Assembly (NCBI GenBank): GCA_040954595.2 | Contig: CM082582.2 | Span: forward strand, 2,976,001-3,040,000 | From: Balanoglossus misakiensis | Taxonomy: Eukaryota; Hemichordata | Direction: 5' to 3' | Length of the DNA stretch: 64,000 nt | Shown: positions 34,401 to 47,400 of the stretch, piece after piece | How positions within the stretch are numbered: the stretch's first letter is position 1 | Layout: every line of letters begins with the position of its first letter | Notes under the pieces: generated by a model | The model's input: the letters and a program-made list of their open reading frames with translations, nothing else | Databases searched by the model: none | What the model was told of the DNA's origin: nothing | Made by a program: the position numbers and the translations under genes

Positions 34401-37400
34401 TGGTGACCTAAGACAGGCGACAGTCAGGCTTCACTTACAAAAAGTGGAAAAAATACAATAGCTACATTGGTAGGCTGAAAGCTTACTTCCTGAGACTGTT
34501 TGTGCCAATGACGGGTAAGACCGCTTATGAAGTGGTGACCTAAGACAGGCGACAGTCAGGCTTCACTTACAAAAAGTGGAAAATACAATAGCTACATTGG
34601 TAGGCTGAAAGCTTACTTCCTGAGACTGTTTGTGCCAATGACGGGTAAGACCGCTTATGAAGTGGTGACCTAAGACAGGCGACAGTCAGGCTTCACTTAT
34701 AAAAAGTGGAAAATACAATAGCTACATTGGTAGGCTGAAAGCTTACGTCCTGAGACTGTTTGTGCCAATGACTGGTAAGACCGCTTATGAAGTGGTGACC
34801 TAAGACAGGCGACAGTCAGGCTTCACTTACAAAAAGTGGAAAATACAATAGCTACATTGGTAGGCTGAAAGCTTACTTCCTGAGACTGTTTGTGCCAATG
34901 ACGGGTAAGACCGCTTATGAAGTGGTGACCTAAGACAGGCGACAGTCAGGCTTCACTTACAAAAAGTGGAAAATACAATAGCTACATTGGTAGGCTGAAA
35001 GCTTACTTCCTGAGACTGTTTGTGCCAATGACGGGTAAGACCGCTTATGAAGTGGTGACCTAAGACAGGCGACAGTCAGGCTTCACTTACAAAAAGTGGA
35101 AAATACAATAGCTACATTGGTAGGCTGAAAGCTTACTTCCTGTGACTGTTTGTGCCAATGACGGGTAAGACCGCTTATGAAGTGGTGACCTAAGACAGGC
35201 GACAGTCAGGCTTCACTTATAAAAAGTGGAAAATACAATAGCTACATTGGTAGGCTGAAAGCTTACGTCCTGAGACTGTTTGTGCCAATGACGGGTAAGA
35301 CCGCTTATGAAGTGGTGACCTAAGACAGGCGACAGTCAGGCTTCACTTACAAAAAGTGGAAAATACAATAGCTACATTGGTAGGCTGAAAGCTTACTTCC
35401 TGTGACTGTTTGTGCCAATGACGGGTAAGACCGCTTATGAAGTGGTGACCTAAGACAGGCGACAGTCAGGCTTCACTTATAAAAAGTGGAAAATACAATA
35501 GCTACATTGGTAGGCTGAAAGCTTACGTCCTGAGACTGTTTGTGCCAATGACTGGTAAGACCGCTTATGAAGTGGTTACCTAAGACAGGCGACAGTCAGG
35601 CTTCACTTACAAAAAGTGGAAAATACAATAGCTACATTGGTAGGCTGAAAGCTTACTTCCTGAGACTGTTTGTGCCAATGACGGGTAAGACCGCTTATGA
35701 AGTGGTGACCTAAGACAGGCGACAGTCAGGCTTCACTTACAAAAAGTGGAAAATACAATAGCTACATTGGTAGGCTGAAAGCTTACTTCCTGAGACTGTT
35801 TGTGCCAATGACGGGTAAGACCGCTTATGAAGTGGTGACCTAAGACAGGCGACAGTCAGGCTTCACTTACAAAAAGTGGAAAATACAATAGCTACATTGG
35901 TAGGCTGAAAGCTTACTTCCTGTGACTGTTTGTGCCAATGACAGGTAAGACCGCTTATGAAGTGGTGACCTAAGACAGGCGACAGTCAGGCTTCACTTAT
36001 AAAAAGTGGAAAATACAATAGCTACATTGGTAGGCTGAAAGCTTACGTCCTGAGACTGTTTGTGCCAATGACGGGTAAGACCGCTTATGAAGTGGTGACC
36101 TAAGACAGGCGACAGTCAGGCTTCACTTATAAAAAGTGGAAAATACAATAGCTACATTGGTAGGCTGAAAGCTTACGTCCTGAGACTGTTTGTGCCAATG
36201 ACTGATAAGACCGCTTATGAAGTGGTGACCTAAGACAGGCGACAGTCAGGCTTCACTTACAAAAAGTGGAAAATACAATAGCTACATTGGTAGGCTGAAA
36301 GCTTACTTCCTGAGACTGTTTGTGCCAATGACGGGTAAGACCGCTTATGAAGTGGTGACCTAAGACAGGCGACAGTCAGGCTTCACTTACAAAAAGTGGA
36401 AAATACAATAGGTACATTGGTAGGCTGAAAGCTTACTTCCTGAGACTGTTTGTGCCAATGACGGGTAAGACCGCTTATGAAGTGGTGACCTAAGACAGGC
36501 GACAGTCAGGCTTCACTTACAAAAAGTGGAAAATACAATAGCTACATTGGTAGGCTGAAAGCTTACTTCCTGTGACTGTTTGTGCCAATGACGGGTAAGA
36601 CCGCTTATGAAGTGGTGACCTAAGACAGGCGACAGTCAGGCTTCACTTATAAAAAGTGGAAAATACAATAGCTACATTGGTAGGCTGAAAGCTTACGTCC
36701 TGAGACTGTTTGTGCCAATGACGGGTAAGACCGCTTATGAAGTGGTGACCTAAGACAGGCGACAGTCAGGCTTCACTTACAAAAAGTGGAAAATACAATA
36801 GCTACATTGGTAGGCTGAAAGCTTACTTCCTGAGACTGTTTGTGCCAATGACGGGTAAGACCGCTTATGAAGTGGTGACCTAAGACAGGCGACAGTCAGG
36901 CTTCACTTACAAAAAGTGGAAAATACAATAGCTACATTGGTAGGCTGAAAGCCTACTTCCTGAGACTGTTTGTGCCAATGACAGGTAAGACCGCTTATGA
37001 AGTGGTGACCTAAGATAGGCGACAGTCAGGCTTCACTTACAAAAAGTGGAAAATACAATAGCTACATTGGTAGGCTGAAAGCTTACTTCCTGAGACTGTT
37101 TGTGCCAATAACGGGTAAGACCACTTATGAAGTGGTGACCTAAGACAGGCGACAGTCAGGCTTCACTTACAAAAAGTGTAAAATATAATAGCTACATTGG
37201 TAGGCTGAAAGCTTACTTCCTGAGACTGTTTGTGCCAATGACGGGTAAGACCGCTTATGAAGTGGTGACCTAAGACAGGCGACAGTCAGGCTTCACTTAC
37301 AAAAAGTGGAAAATACAATAGCTACATTGGTAGGCTGAAAGCTTACTTCCTGTGACTGTTTGTGCCAATGACGGGTAAGACCGCTTATGAAGTGGTGACC

Positions 37401-40400
37401 TAAGACAGGCGACAGTCAGGCTTCACTTATAAAAAGTGGAAAATACAATAGCTACATTGGTAGGCTGAAAGCTTACGTCCTGAGACTGTTTGTGCCAATG
37501 ACGGGTAAGACCGCTTATGAAGTGGTGACCTAAGACAGGCGACAGTCAGGCTTCACTTACAAAAAGTGGAAAATACAATAGCTACATTGGTAGGCTGAAA
37601 GCTTACTTCCTGAGACTGTTTGTGCCAATGACGGGTAAGACCGCTTATGAAGTGGTGACCTAAGACAGGCGACAGTCAGGCTTCACTTACAAAAAGTGGA
37701 AAATACAATAGCTACATTGGTAGGCTGAAAGCTTACTTCCTGAGACTGTTTGTGCCAATGACGGGTAAGACCGCTTATGAAGTGGTGACCTAAGACAGGC
37801 GACAGTCAGGCTTCACTTACAAAAAGTGGAAAATACAATAGCTACATTGGTAGGCTGAAAGCTTACGTCCTGAGACTGTTTGTGCCAATGACGGGTAAGA
37901 CCGCTTATGAAGTGGTGACCTAAGACAGGCGACAGTCAGGCTTCACTTACAAAAAGTGGAAAATACAATAGCTACATTGGTAGGCTGAAAGCTTACTTCC
38001 TGTGACTGTTTGTGCCAATGACGGGTAAGACCGCTTATGAAGTGGTGACCTAAGACAGGCGACAGTCAGGCTTCACTTACAAAAAGTGGAAAATACAATA
38101 GCTACATTGGTAGGCTGAAAGCTTACTTCCTAGGACTGTTTGTGCCAATGACGGGTAAGACCGCTTATGAAGTGGTGACCTAAGACAGGCGACAGTCAGG
38201 CTTCACTTACAAAAAGTGGAAAATACAATAGCTACATTGGTAGGCTGAAAGCTTACTTCCTGAGACTGTTTGTGCCAATGACGGGTAAGACCGCTTATGA
38301 AGTGGTGACCTAAGACAGGCGACAGTCAGGCTTCACTTACAAAAAGTGGAAAATACAATAGCTACATTGGTAGGCTGAAAGCTTACTTCCTGAGACTGTT
38401 TGTGCCAATGACGGGTAAGACCGCTTATGAAGTGGTGACCTAAAACAGGCGACAGTCAGGCTTCACTTACAAAAAGTGGAAAATACAATAGCTACATTGG
38501 TAGGCTGAAAGCTTACTTCCTGAGACTGTTTGTGCCAATGACGGGTAAGACCGCTTATGAAGTGGTGACCTAAGACAGGCGACAGTCAGGCTTCACTTAC
38601 AAAAAGTGGAAAATACAATAGCTACATTGGTAGGCTGAAAGCTTACTTCCTGAGACTGTTTGTGCCAATGACGGGTAAGACCGCTTATGAAGTGGTGACC
38701 TAAGACAGGCGACAGTCAGGCTTCACTTACAAAAAGTGGAAAATACAATAGCTACATTGGTAGGCTGAAAGCTTACTTCCTGTGACTGTTTGTGCCAATG
38801 ACGGGTAAGACCGCTTATGAAGTGGTGACCTAAGACAGGCGACAGTCAGGCTTCACTTATAAAAAGTGGAAAATACAATAGCTACATTGGTAGGCTGAAA
38901 GCTTACGTCCTGAGACTGTTTGTGCCAATGACGGGTAAGACCGCTTATGAAGTGGTGACCTAAGACAGGCGACAGTCAGGCTTCACTTACAAAAAGTGGA
39001 AAATACAATAGCTACATTGGTAGGCTGAAAGCTTACGTCCTGAGACTGTTTGTGCCAATGACGGGTAAGACCGCTTATGAAGTGGTGACCTAAGACAGGC
39101 GACAGTCAGGCTTCACTTACAAAAAGTGGAAAATACAATAGCTACATTGGTAGGCTGAAAGCTTACTTCCTGAGACTGTTTGTGCCAATGACGGGTAAGA
39201 CCGCTTATGAAGTGGTGACCTAAGACAGGCGACAGTCAGGCTTCACTTACAAAAAGTGGAAAATACAATAGCTACATTGGTAGGCTGAAAGCTTACTTCC
39301 TGAGACTGTTTGTGCCAATGACGGGTAAGACCGCTTATGAAGTGGTGACCTAAGACAGGCGACAGTCAGGCTTCACTTACAAAAAGTGGAAAATACAATA
39401 GCTACATTGGTAGGCTGAAAGCTTACTTCCTGAGACTGTTTGTGCCAATGACGGGTAAGACCGCTTATGAAGTGGTGACCTAAGACAGGCGACAGTCAGG
39501 CTTCACTTATAAAAAGTGGAAAATACAATAGCTACATTGGTAGGCTGAAAGCTTACGTCCTGAGACTGTTTGTGCCAATGACTGGTAAGACCGCTTATGA
39601 AGTGGTGACCTAAGACAGGCGACAGTCAGGCTTCACTTACAAAAAGTGGAAAATACAATAGCTACATTGGTAGGCTGAAAGCTTACTTCCTGAGACTGTT
39701 TGTGCCAATGACGGGTAAGACCGCTTATGAAGTGGTGACCTAAGACAGGCGACAGTCAGGCTTCACTTACAAAAAGTGGAAAATACAATAGCTACATTGG
39801 TAGGCTGAAAGCTTACTTCCTGAGACTGTTTGTGCCAATGACGGGTAAGACCGCTTATGAAGTGGTGACCTAAGACAGGCGACAGTCAGGCTTCACTTAC
39901 AAAAAGTGGAAAATACAATAGCTACATTGGTAGGCTGAAAGCTTACTTCCTGTGACTGTTTGTGCCAATGACGGGTAAGACCGCTTATGAAGTGGTGACC
40001 TAAGACAGGCGACAGTCAGGCTTCACTTATAAAAAGTGGAAAATACAATAGCTACATTGGTAGGCTGAAAGCTTACGTCCTGAGACTGTTTGTGCCAATG
40101 ACGGGTAAGACCGCTTATGAAGTGGTGACCTAAGACAGGCGACAGTCAGGCTTCACTTACAAAAAGTGGAAAATACAATAGCTACATTGGTAGGCTGAAA
40201 GCTTACTTCCTGTGACTGTTTGTGCCAATGACGGGTAAGACCGCTTATGAAGTGGTGACCTAAGACAGGCGACAGTCAGGCTTCACTTATAAAAAGTGGA
40301 AAATACAATAGCTACATTGGTAGGCTGAAAGCTTACGTCCTGAGACTGTTTGTGCCAATGACTGGTATGACCGCTTATGAAGTGGTGACCTAAGACAGGC

Positions 40401-40559
40401 GACAGTCAGGCTTCACTTACAAAAAGTGGAAAATACAATAGCTACATTGGTAGGCTGAAAGCTTACTTCCTGAGACTGTTTGTGCCAATGACGGGTAAGA
40501 CCGCTTATGAAGTGGTGACCTAAGACAGGCGACAGTCAGGCTTCACTTACAAAAAGTGG

Positions 40560-42780
40560 AAAAATACAATAGCTACATTGGTAGGCTGAAAGCTTACTTC
40601 CTGAGACTGTTTGTGCCAATGACGGGTAAGACCGCTTATGAAGTGGTGACCTAAGACAGGCGACAGTCAGGCTTCACTTACAAAAAGTGGAAAATACAAT
40701 AGCTACATTGGTAGGCTGAAAGCTTACTTCTGAGACTGTTTGTGCCAATGACGGGTAAGACCGCTTATGAAGTTGGTGACCTAAGACAGGCGACAGTCAG
40801 GCTTCACTTATAAAAAGTGGAAAATACAATAGCTACATTGGTAGGCTGAAAGCTTACGTCCTGAGACTGTTTGTGCCAATGACTGGTAAGACCGCTTATG
40901 AAGTGGTGACCTAAGACAGGCGACAGTCAGGCTTCACTTACAAAAAGTGGAAAATACAATAGCTACATTGGTAGGCTGAAAGCTTACTTCCTGAGACGGT
41001 TTGTGCCAATGACGGGTAAGACCGCTTATGAAGTGGTGACCTAAGACAGGCGACAGTCAGGCTTCACTTACAAAAAGTGGAAAATACAATAGCTACATTG
41101 GTAGGCTGAAAGCTTACTTCCTGAGACTGTTTGTGCCAATGACGGGTAAGACCGCTTATGAAGTGGTGACCTAAGACAGGCGACAGTCAGGCTTCACTTA
41201 CAAAAAGTGGAAAATACAATAGCTACATTGGTAGGCTGAAAGCTTACTTCCTGTGACTGTTTGTGCCAATGACGGGTAAGACCGCTTATGAAGTGGTGAC
41301 CTAAGACAGGCGACAGTCAGGCTTCACTTATAAAAAGTGGAAAATACAATAGCTACATTGGTAGGCTGAAAGCTTACGTCCTGAGACTGTTTGTGCCAAT
41401 GACGGGTAAGACCGCTTATGAAGTGGTGACCTAAGACAGGCGACAGTCAGGCTTCACTTACAAAAAGTGGAAAATACAATAGCTACATTGGTAGGCTGAA
41501 AGCTTACGTCCTGAGACTGTTTGTGCCAATGACGGGTAAGACCGCTTATGAAGTGGTGACCTAAGACAGGCGACAGTCAGGCTTCACTTATAAAAAGTGG
41601 AAAATACAATAGCTACATGGTAGGCTGAAAGCTTACGTCCTGAGACTGTTTGTGCCAATGACTGGTAAGGACCGCTTATGAAGTGGTGACCTAAGACAGG
41701 CGACAGTCAGGCTTCACTTACAAAAGTGGAAAATACAATAGCTACATTGGTAGGCTGGAAAGCTTACTTCCTGAGACTGTTTGTGCCAATGACGGGTAAG
41801 ACCGCTTATGAAGTGGTGACCTAAGACAGGCGACAGTCAGGCTTCACTTACAAAAAGTGGAAAATACAATAGCTACATTGGTAGGCTGGAAAGCTTACTT
41901 CCTGAGACTGTTTGTGCCAATGACGGGTAAGACCGCTTATGAAGTGGTGACCTAAGACAGGCGACAGTCAGGCTTCACTTACAAAAAGTGGAAAATACAA
42001 TAGCTACATTGGTAGGCTGAAAGCTTACTTCCTGTGACTGTTTGTGCCAAGACGGTAAGACCTGCTTATGAAGTGGTGACCTAAGACAGGCGACAGTCAG
42101 GCTTCACTTATAAAAAGTGAAAATACAATAGCTACATTGGTAGGCTGAAAGCTTACGTCCTGAGACTGTTTGTGCCAATGACGGGTAAGACCGCTTATGA
42201 AGTGGTGACCTAAGACAGGCGACAGTCAGGCTTCACTTATAAAAAGTGGAAAATACAATAGCTACATTGGTAGGCTGAAAGCTTACGTCCTGAGACTGTT
42301 GTGCCAATGACTGATAAGACCGCTTATGAAGTGGTGACCTAAGACAGGCGACAGTCAGGCTTCACTTACAAAAAGTGGAAAATACAATAGCTACATTGGT
42401 AGGCTGAAAGCTTACTTCCTGAGACTGTTTTGTGCCAATGACGGGTAAGACCGCTTATGAAGTGGTGACCTAAGACAGGCACAGTCAGGCTCACTTACAA
42501 AAAGTGGAAAATACAATAGGTACTATTTGGTAGGCTGAAAGCTTACTTCCTGAGACTGTTTGTGCCAATGCGGGTAAGACCGCTTATGAAGTGGTGACCT
42601 AAGACAGGCGACAGTCAGGCTTCAATTACAAAAAGTGGAAAATACAATAGCTACATTGGGTAGGCTGAAAGCTTACTTCCTGTGACTGTTTGTGCCAATG
42701 ACGGGTAAGACCGCTTATGAAGTGGTGACCTAAGACAGGCGACAGTCAGGCTTCACTTATAAAAAGTGGAAAATAAATAG
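40560..42780. other. Satellite segment with a cluster of single-base indels (likely assembly error)
   Basis: About 18 one- or two-base insertions or deletions fall in 2.2 kb (for example at 40,561, 40,730, 40,774, 41,618, 41,668, 41,757, 42,050, 42,300, 42,479, 42,570 and 42,773), while the rest of the array has only a handful. Many are homopolymer changes. This pattern is expected of unpolished long-read sequence rather than of evolution. Confidence 0.7.
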
Positions 42781-44488
42781 CTACATTGGTAGGCTGAAAG
42801 CTTACGTCCTGAGACTGTTTGTGCCAATGACGGGTAAGACCGCTTATGAAGTGGTGACCTAAGACAGGCGACAGTCAGGCTTCACTTACAAAAAGTGGAA
42901 AATACAATAGCTACATTGGTAGGCTGAAAGCTTACTTCCTGAGACTGTTTGTGCCAATGACGGGTAAGACCGCTTATGAAGTGGTGACCTAAGACAGGCG
43001 ACAGTCAGGCTTCACTTACAAAAAGTGGAAAATACAATAGCTACATTGGTAGGCTGAAAGCCTACTTCCTGAGACTGTTTGTGCCAATGACAGGTAAGAC
43101 CGCTTATGAAGTGGTGACCTAAGATAGGCGACAGTCAGGCTTCACTTACAAAAAGTGGAAAATACAATAGCTACATTGGTAGGCTGAAAGCTTACTTCCT
43201 GAGACTGTTTGTGCCAATAACGGGTAAGACCACTTATGAAGTGGTGACCTAAGACAGGCGACAGTCAGGCTTCACTTACAAAAAGTGTAAAATATAATAG
43301 CTACATTGGTAGGCTGAAAGCTTACTTCCTGAGACTGTTTGTGCCAATGACGGGTAAGACCGCTTATGAAGTGGTGACCTAAGACAGGCGACAGTCAGGC
43401 TTCACTTACAAAAAGTGGAAAATACAATAGCTACATTGGTAGGCTGAAAGCTTACTTCCTGTGACTGTTTGTGCCAATGACGGGTAAGACCGCTTATGAA
43501 GTGGTGACCTAAGACAGGCGACAGTCAGGCTTCACTTATAAAAAGTGGAAAATACAATAGCTACATTGGTAGGCTGAAAGCTTACGTCCTGAGACTGTTT
43601 GTGCCAATGACGGGTAAGACCGCTTATGAAGTGGTGACCTAAGACAGGCGACAGTCAGGCTTCACTTATAAAAAGTGGAAAATACAATAGCTACATTGGT
43701 AGGCTGAAAGCTTACGTCCTGAGACTGTTTGTGCCAATGACTGATAAGACCGCTTATGAAGTGGTGACCTAAGACAGGCGACAGTCAGGCTTCACTTACA
43801 AAAAGTGGAAAATACAATAGCTACATTGGTAGGCTGAAAGCTTACTTCCTGAGACTGTTTGTGCCAATGACGGGTAAGACCGCTTATGAAGTGGTGACCT
43901 AAGACAGGCGACAGTCAGGCTTCACTTACAAAAAGTGGAAAATACAATAGGTACATTGGTAGGCTGAAAGCTTACTTCCTGAGACTGTTTGTGCCAATGA
44001 CGGGTAAGACCGCTTATGAAGTGGTGACCTAAGACAGGCGACAGTCAGGCTTCACTTACAAAAAGTGGAAAATACAATAGCTACATTGGTAGGCTGAAAG
44101 CTTACTTCCTGTGACTGTTTGTGCCAATGACGGGTAAGACCGCTTATGAAGTGGTGACCTAAGACAGGCGACAGTCAGGCTTCACTTATAAAAAGTGGAA
44201 AATACAATAGCTACATTGGTAGGCTGAAAGCTTACGTCCTGAGACTGTTTGTGCCAATGACGGGTAAGACCGCTTATGAAGTGGTGACCTAAGACAGGCG
44301 ACAGTCAGGCTTCACTTACAAAAAGTGGAAAATACAATAGCTACATTGGTAGGCTGAAAGCTTACTTCCTGAGACTGTTTGTGCCAATGACGGGTAAGAC
44401 CGCTTATGAAGTGGTGACCTAAGACAGGCGACAGTCAGGCTTCACTTACAAAAAGTGGAAAATACAATAGCTACATTGGTAGGCTGAA

Positions 44489-47400
44489 AGCCTACTTCCT
44501 GAGACTGTTTGTGCCAATGACAGGTAAGACCGCTTATGAAGTGGTGACCTAAGATAGGCGACAGTCAGGCTTCACTTACAAAAAGTGGAAAATACAATAG
44601 CTACATTGGTAGGCTGAAAGCTTACTTCCTGAGACTGTTTGTGCCAATAACGGGTAAGACCACTTATGAAGTGGTGACCTAAGACAGGCGACAGTCAGGC
44701 TTCACTTACAAAAAGTGTAAAATATAATAGCTACATTGGTAGGCTGAAAGCTTACTTCCTGAGACTGTTTGTGCCAATGACGGGTAAGACCGCTTATGAA
44801 GTGGTGACCTAAGACAGGCGACAGTCAGGCTTCACTTACAAAAAGTGGAAAATACAATAGCTACATTGGTAGGCTGAAAGCTTACTTCCTGAGACTGTTT
44901 GTGCCAATGACGGGTAAGACCACTTATGAAGTGGTGACCTAAGACAGGCGACAGTCAGGCTTCACTTACAAAAAGTGGAAAATACAATAGCTACATTGGT
45001 AGGCTGAAAGCTTACTTCCTGAGACTGTTTGTGCCAATGACGGGTAAGACCGCTTATGAAGTGGTGACCTAAGACTGGCGACAGTCAGGCTTCACTTACA
45101 AAAAGTGGAAAATACAATAGCTACATCGGTAGGCTGAAAGCTTACTTCCTGAGACTGTTTGTGCCAATGACGGGTAAGACCGCTTATGAAGTGGTGACCT
45201 AAGACTAGGCGACAGTCAGGCTTCACTTACAAAAAGTGGAAAATATAATAGCTACATTGGTAGGCTGAAAGCTTACTTCCTGAGACTGTTTGTGCCAATG
45301 ACGGGTAAGACCGCTTATGAAGTGGTGACCTAAGACAGGCGACAGTCAGGCTTCACTTACAAAAAGTGGAAAATACAATAGCTACATTGGTAGGCTGAAA
45401 GCTTACTTCCTCAGACTGTTTGTGCCAATGACGGGTAAGACCGCTTATGAAGTGGTGACCTAAGACAGGCGACAGTCAGGCTTCACTTACAAAAAGTGGA
45501 AAATACAATAGCTACATTGTTACGCTGAAAGCTTACTTCCTGTGACTGTTTGTGCCAATGACGGGTAATACCGCTTATGAAGTGGTGACCTAAGACAGGC
45601 GACAGTCAGGCTTCACTTACAAAAAGTGGAAAATACAATAGGTACATTGGTAGGCTGAAAGCTTACTTCCTGAGACTGTTTGTGCCAATGACGGGTAAGA
45701 CCGCTTATGAAGTGGTGACCTAAGACAGGCGACAGTCAGGCTTCACTTACAAAAAGTGGAAAATACAATAGCTACATTGGTAGGCTGAAAGCTTACTTCC
45801 TGAGACTGTTTGTGCCAATGACGGGTAAGACCGCTTATGAAGTGGTGACCTAAGACAGGCGACAGTCAGGCTTCACTTGCAAAAAGTGGAAAATACAATA
45901 GCTACATTGTTACGCTGAAAGCTTACTTCCTGTGACTGTTTGTGCCAATGACGGGTAAGACCGCTTATGAAGTGGTGACCTAAGACAGGCGACAGTCAGG
46001 CTTCACTTACAAAAAGTGGAAAATACAATAGGTACATTGGTAGGCTGAAAGCTTACTTCCTGAGACTGTTTGTGCCAATGACGGGTAAGACCGCTTATGA
46101 AGTGGTGACCTAAGACAGGCGACAGTCAGGCTTCACTTACAAAAAGTGGAAAATACAATAGCTACATTGGTAGGCTGAAAGCTTACTTCCTGAGACTGTT
46201 TGTGCCAATGACGGGTAAGACCGCTTATGAAGTGGTGACCTAAGACAGGCGACAGTCAGGCTTCACTTACAAAAAGTGGAAAATACAATAGCTACATTGG
46301 TAGGCTGAAAGCTTACTTCCTGAGACTGTTTGTGCCAATGACGGGTAAGACCGCTTATGAAGTGGTGACCTAAGACAGGCGACAGTCAGGCTTCACTTAC
46401 AAAAAGTGGAAAATACAATAGCTACATTGGTAGGCTGAAAGCTTACTTCCTGAGACTGTTTGTGCCAATGACGGGTAAGACCGCTTATGAAGTGGTGACC
46501 TAAGACAGGCGACAGTCAGGCTTCACTTACAAAAAGTGGAAAATACAATAGCTACATTGGTAGGCTGAAAGCTTACTTCCTGTGACTGTTTGTGCCAATG
46601 ACGGGTAAGACCGCTTATGAAGTGGTGACCTAAGACAGGCGACAGTCAGGCTTCACTTATTAAAAGTGGAAAATACAATAGCTACATTGGTAGGCTGAAA
46701 GCTTACGTCCTGAGACTGTTTGTGCCAATGACAGGTAAGACCGCTTATGAAGTGGTGACCTAAGACAGGCGACAGTCAGGCTTCACTTATAAAAAGTGGA
46801 AAATACAATAGCTACATTGGTAGGCTGAAAGCTTACGTCCTGAGACTGTTTGTGCCAATGACTGATAAGACCGCTTATGAAGTGGTGACCTAAGACAGGC
46901 GACAGTCAGGCTTCACTTACAAAAAGTGGAAAATACAATAGGTACATTGGTAGGCTGAAAGCTTACTTCCTGAGACTGTTTGTGCCAATGACGGGTAAGA
47001 CCGCTTATGAAGTGGTGACCTAAGACAGGCGACAGTCAGGCTTCACTTACAAAAAGTGGAAAATACAATAGCTACATTGGTAGGCTGAAAGCTTACTTCC
47101 TGTGACTGTTTGTGCCAATGACGGGTAAGACCGCTTATGAAGTGGTGACCTAAGACAGGCGACAGTCAGGCTTCACTTATAAAAAGTGGAAAATACAATA
47201 GCTACATTGGTAGGCTGAAAGCTTACGTCCTGAGACTGTTTGTGCCAATGACGGGTAAGACCGCTTATGAAGTGGTGACCTAAGACAGGCGACAGTCAGG
47301 CTTCACTTACAAAAAGTGGAAAATACAATAGCTACATTGGTAGGCTGAAAGCTTACTTCCTGAGACTGTTTGTGCCAATGACGGGTAAGACCGCTTATGA

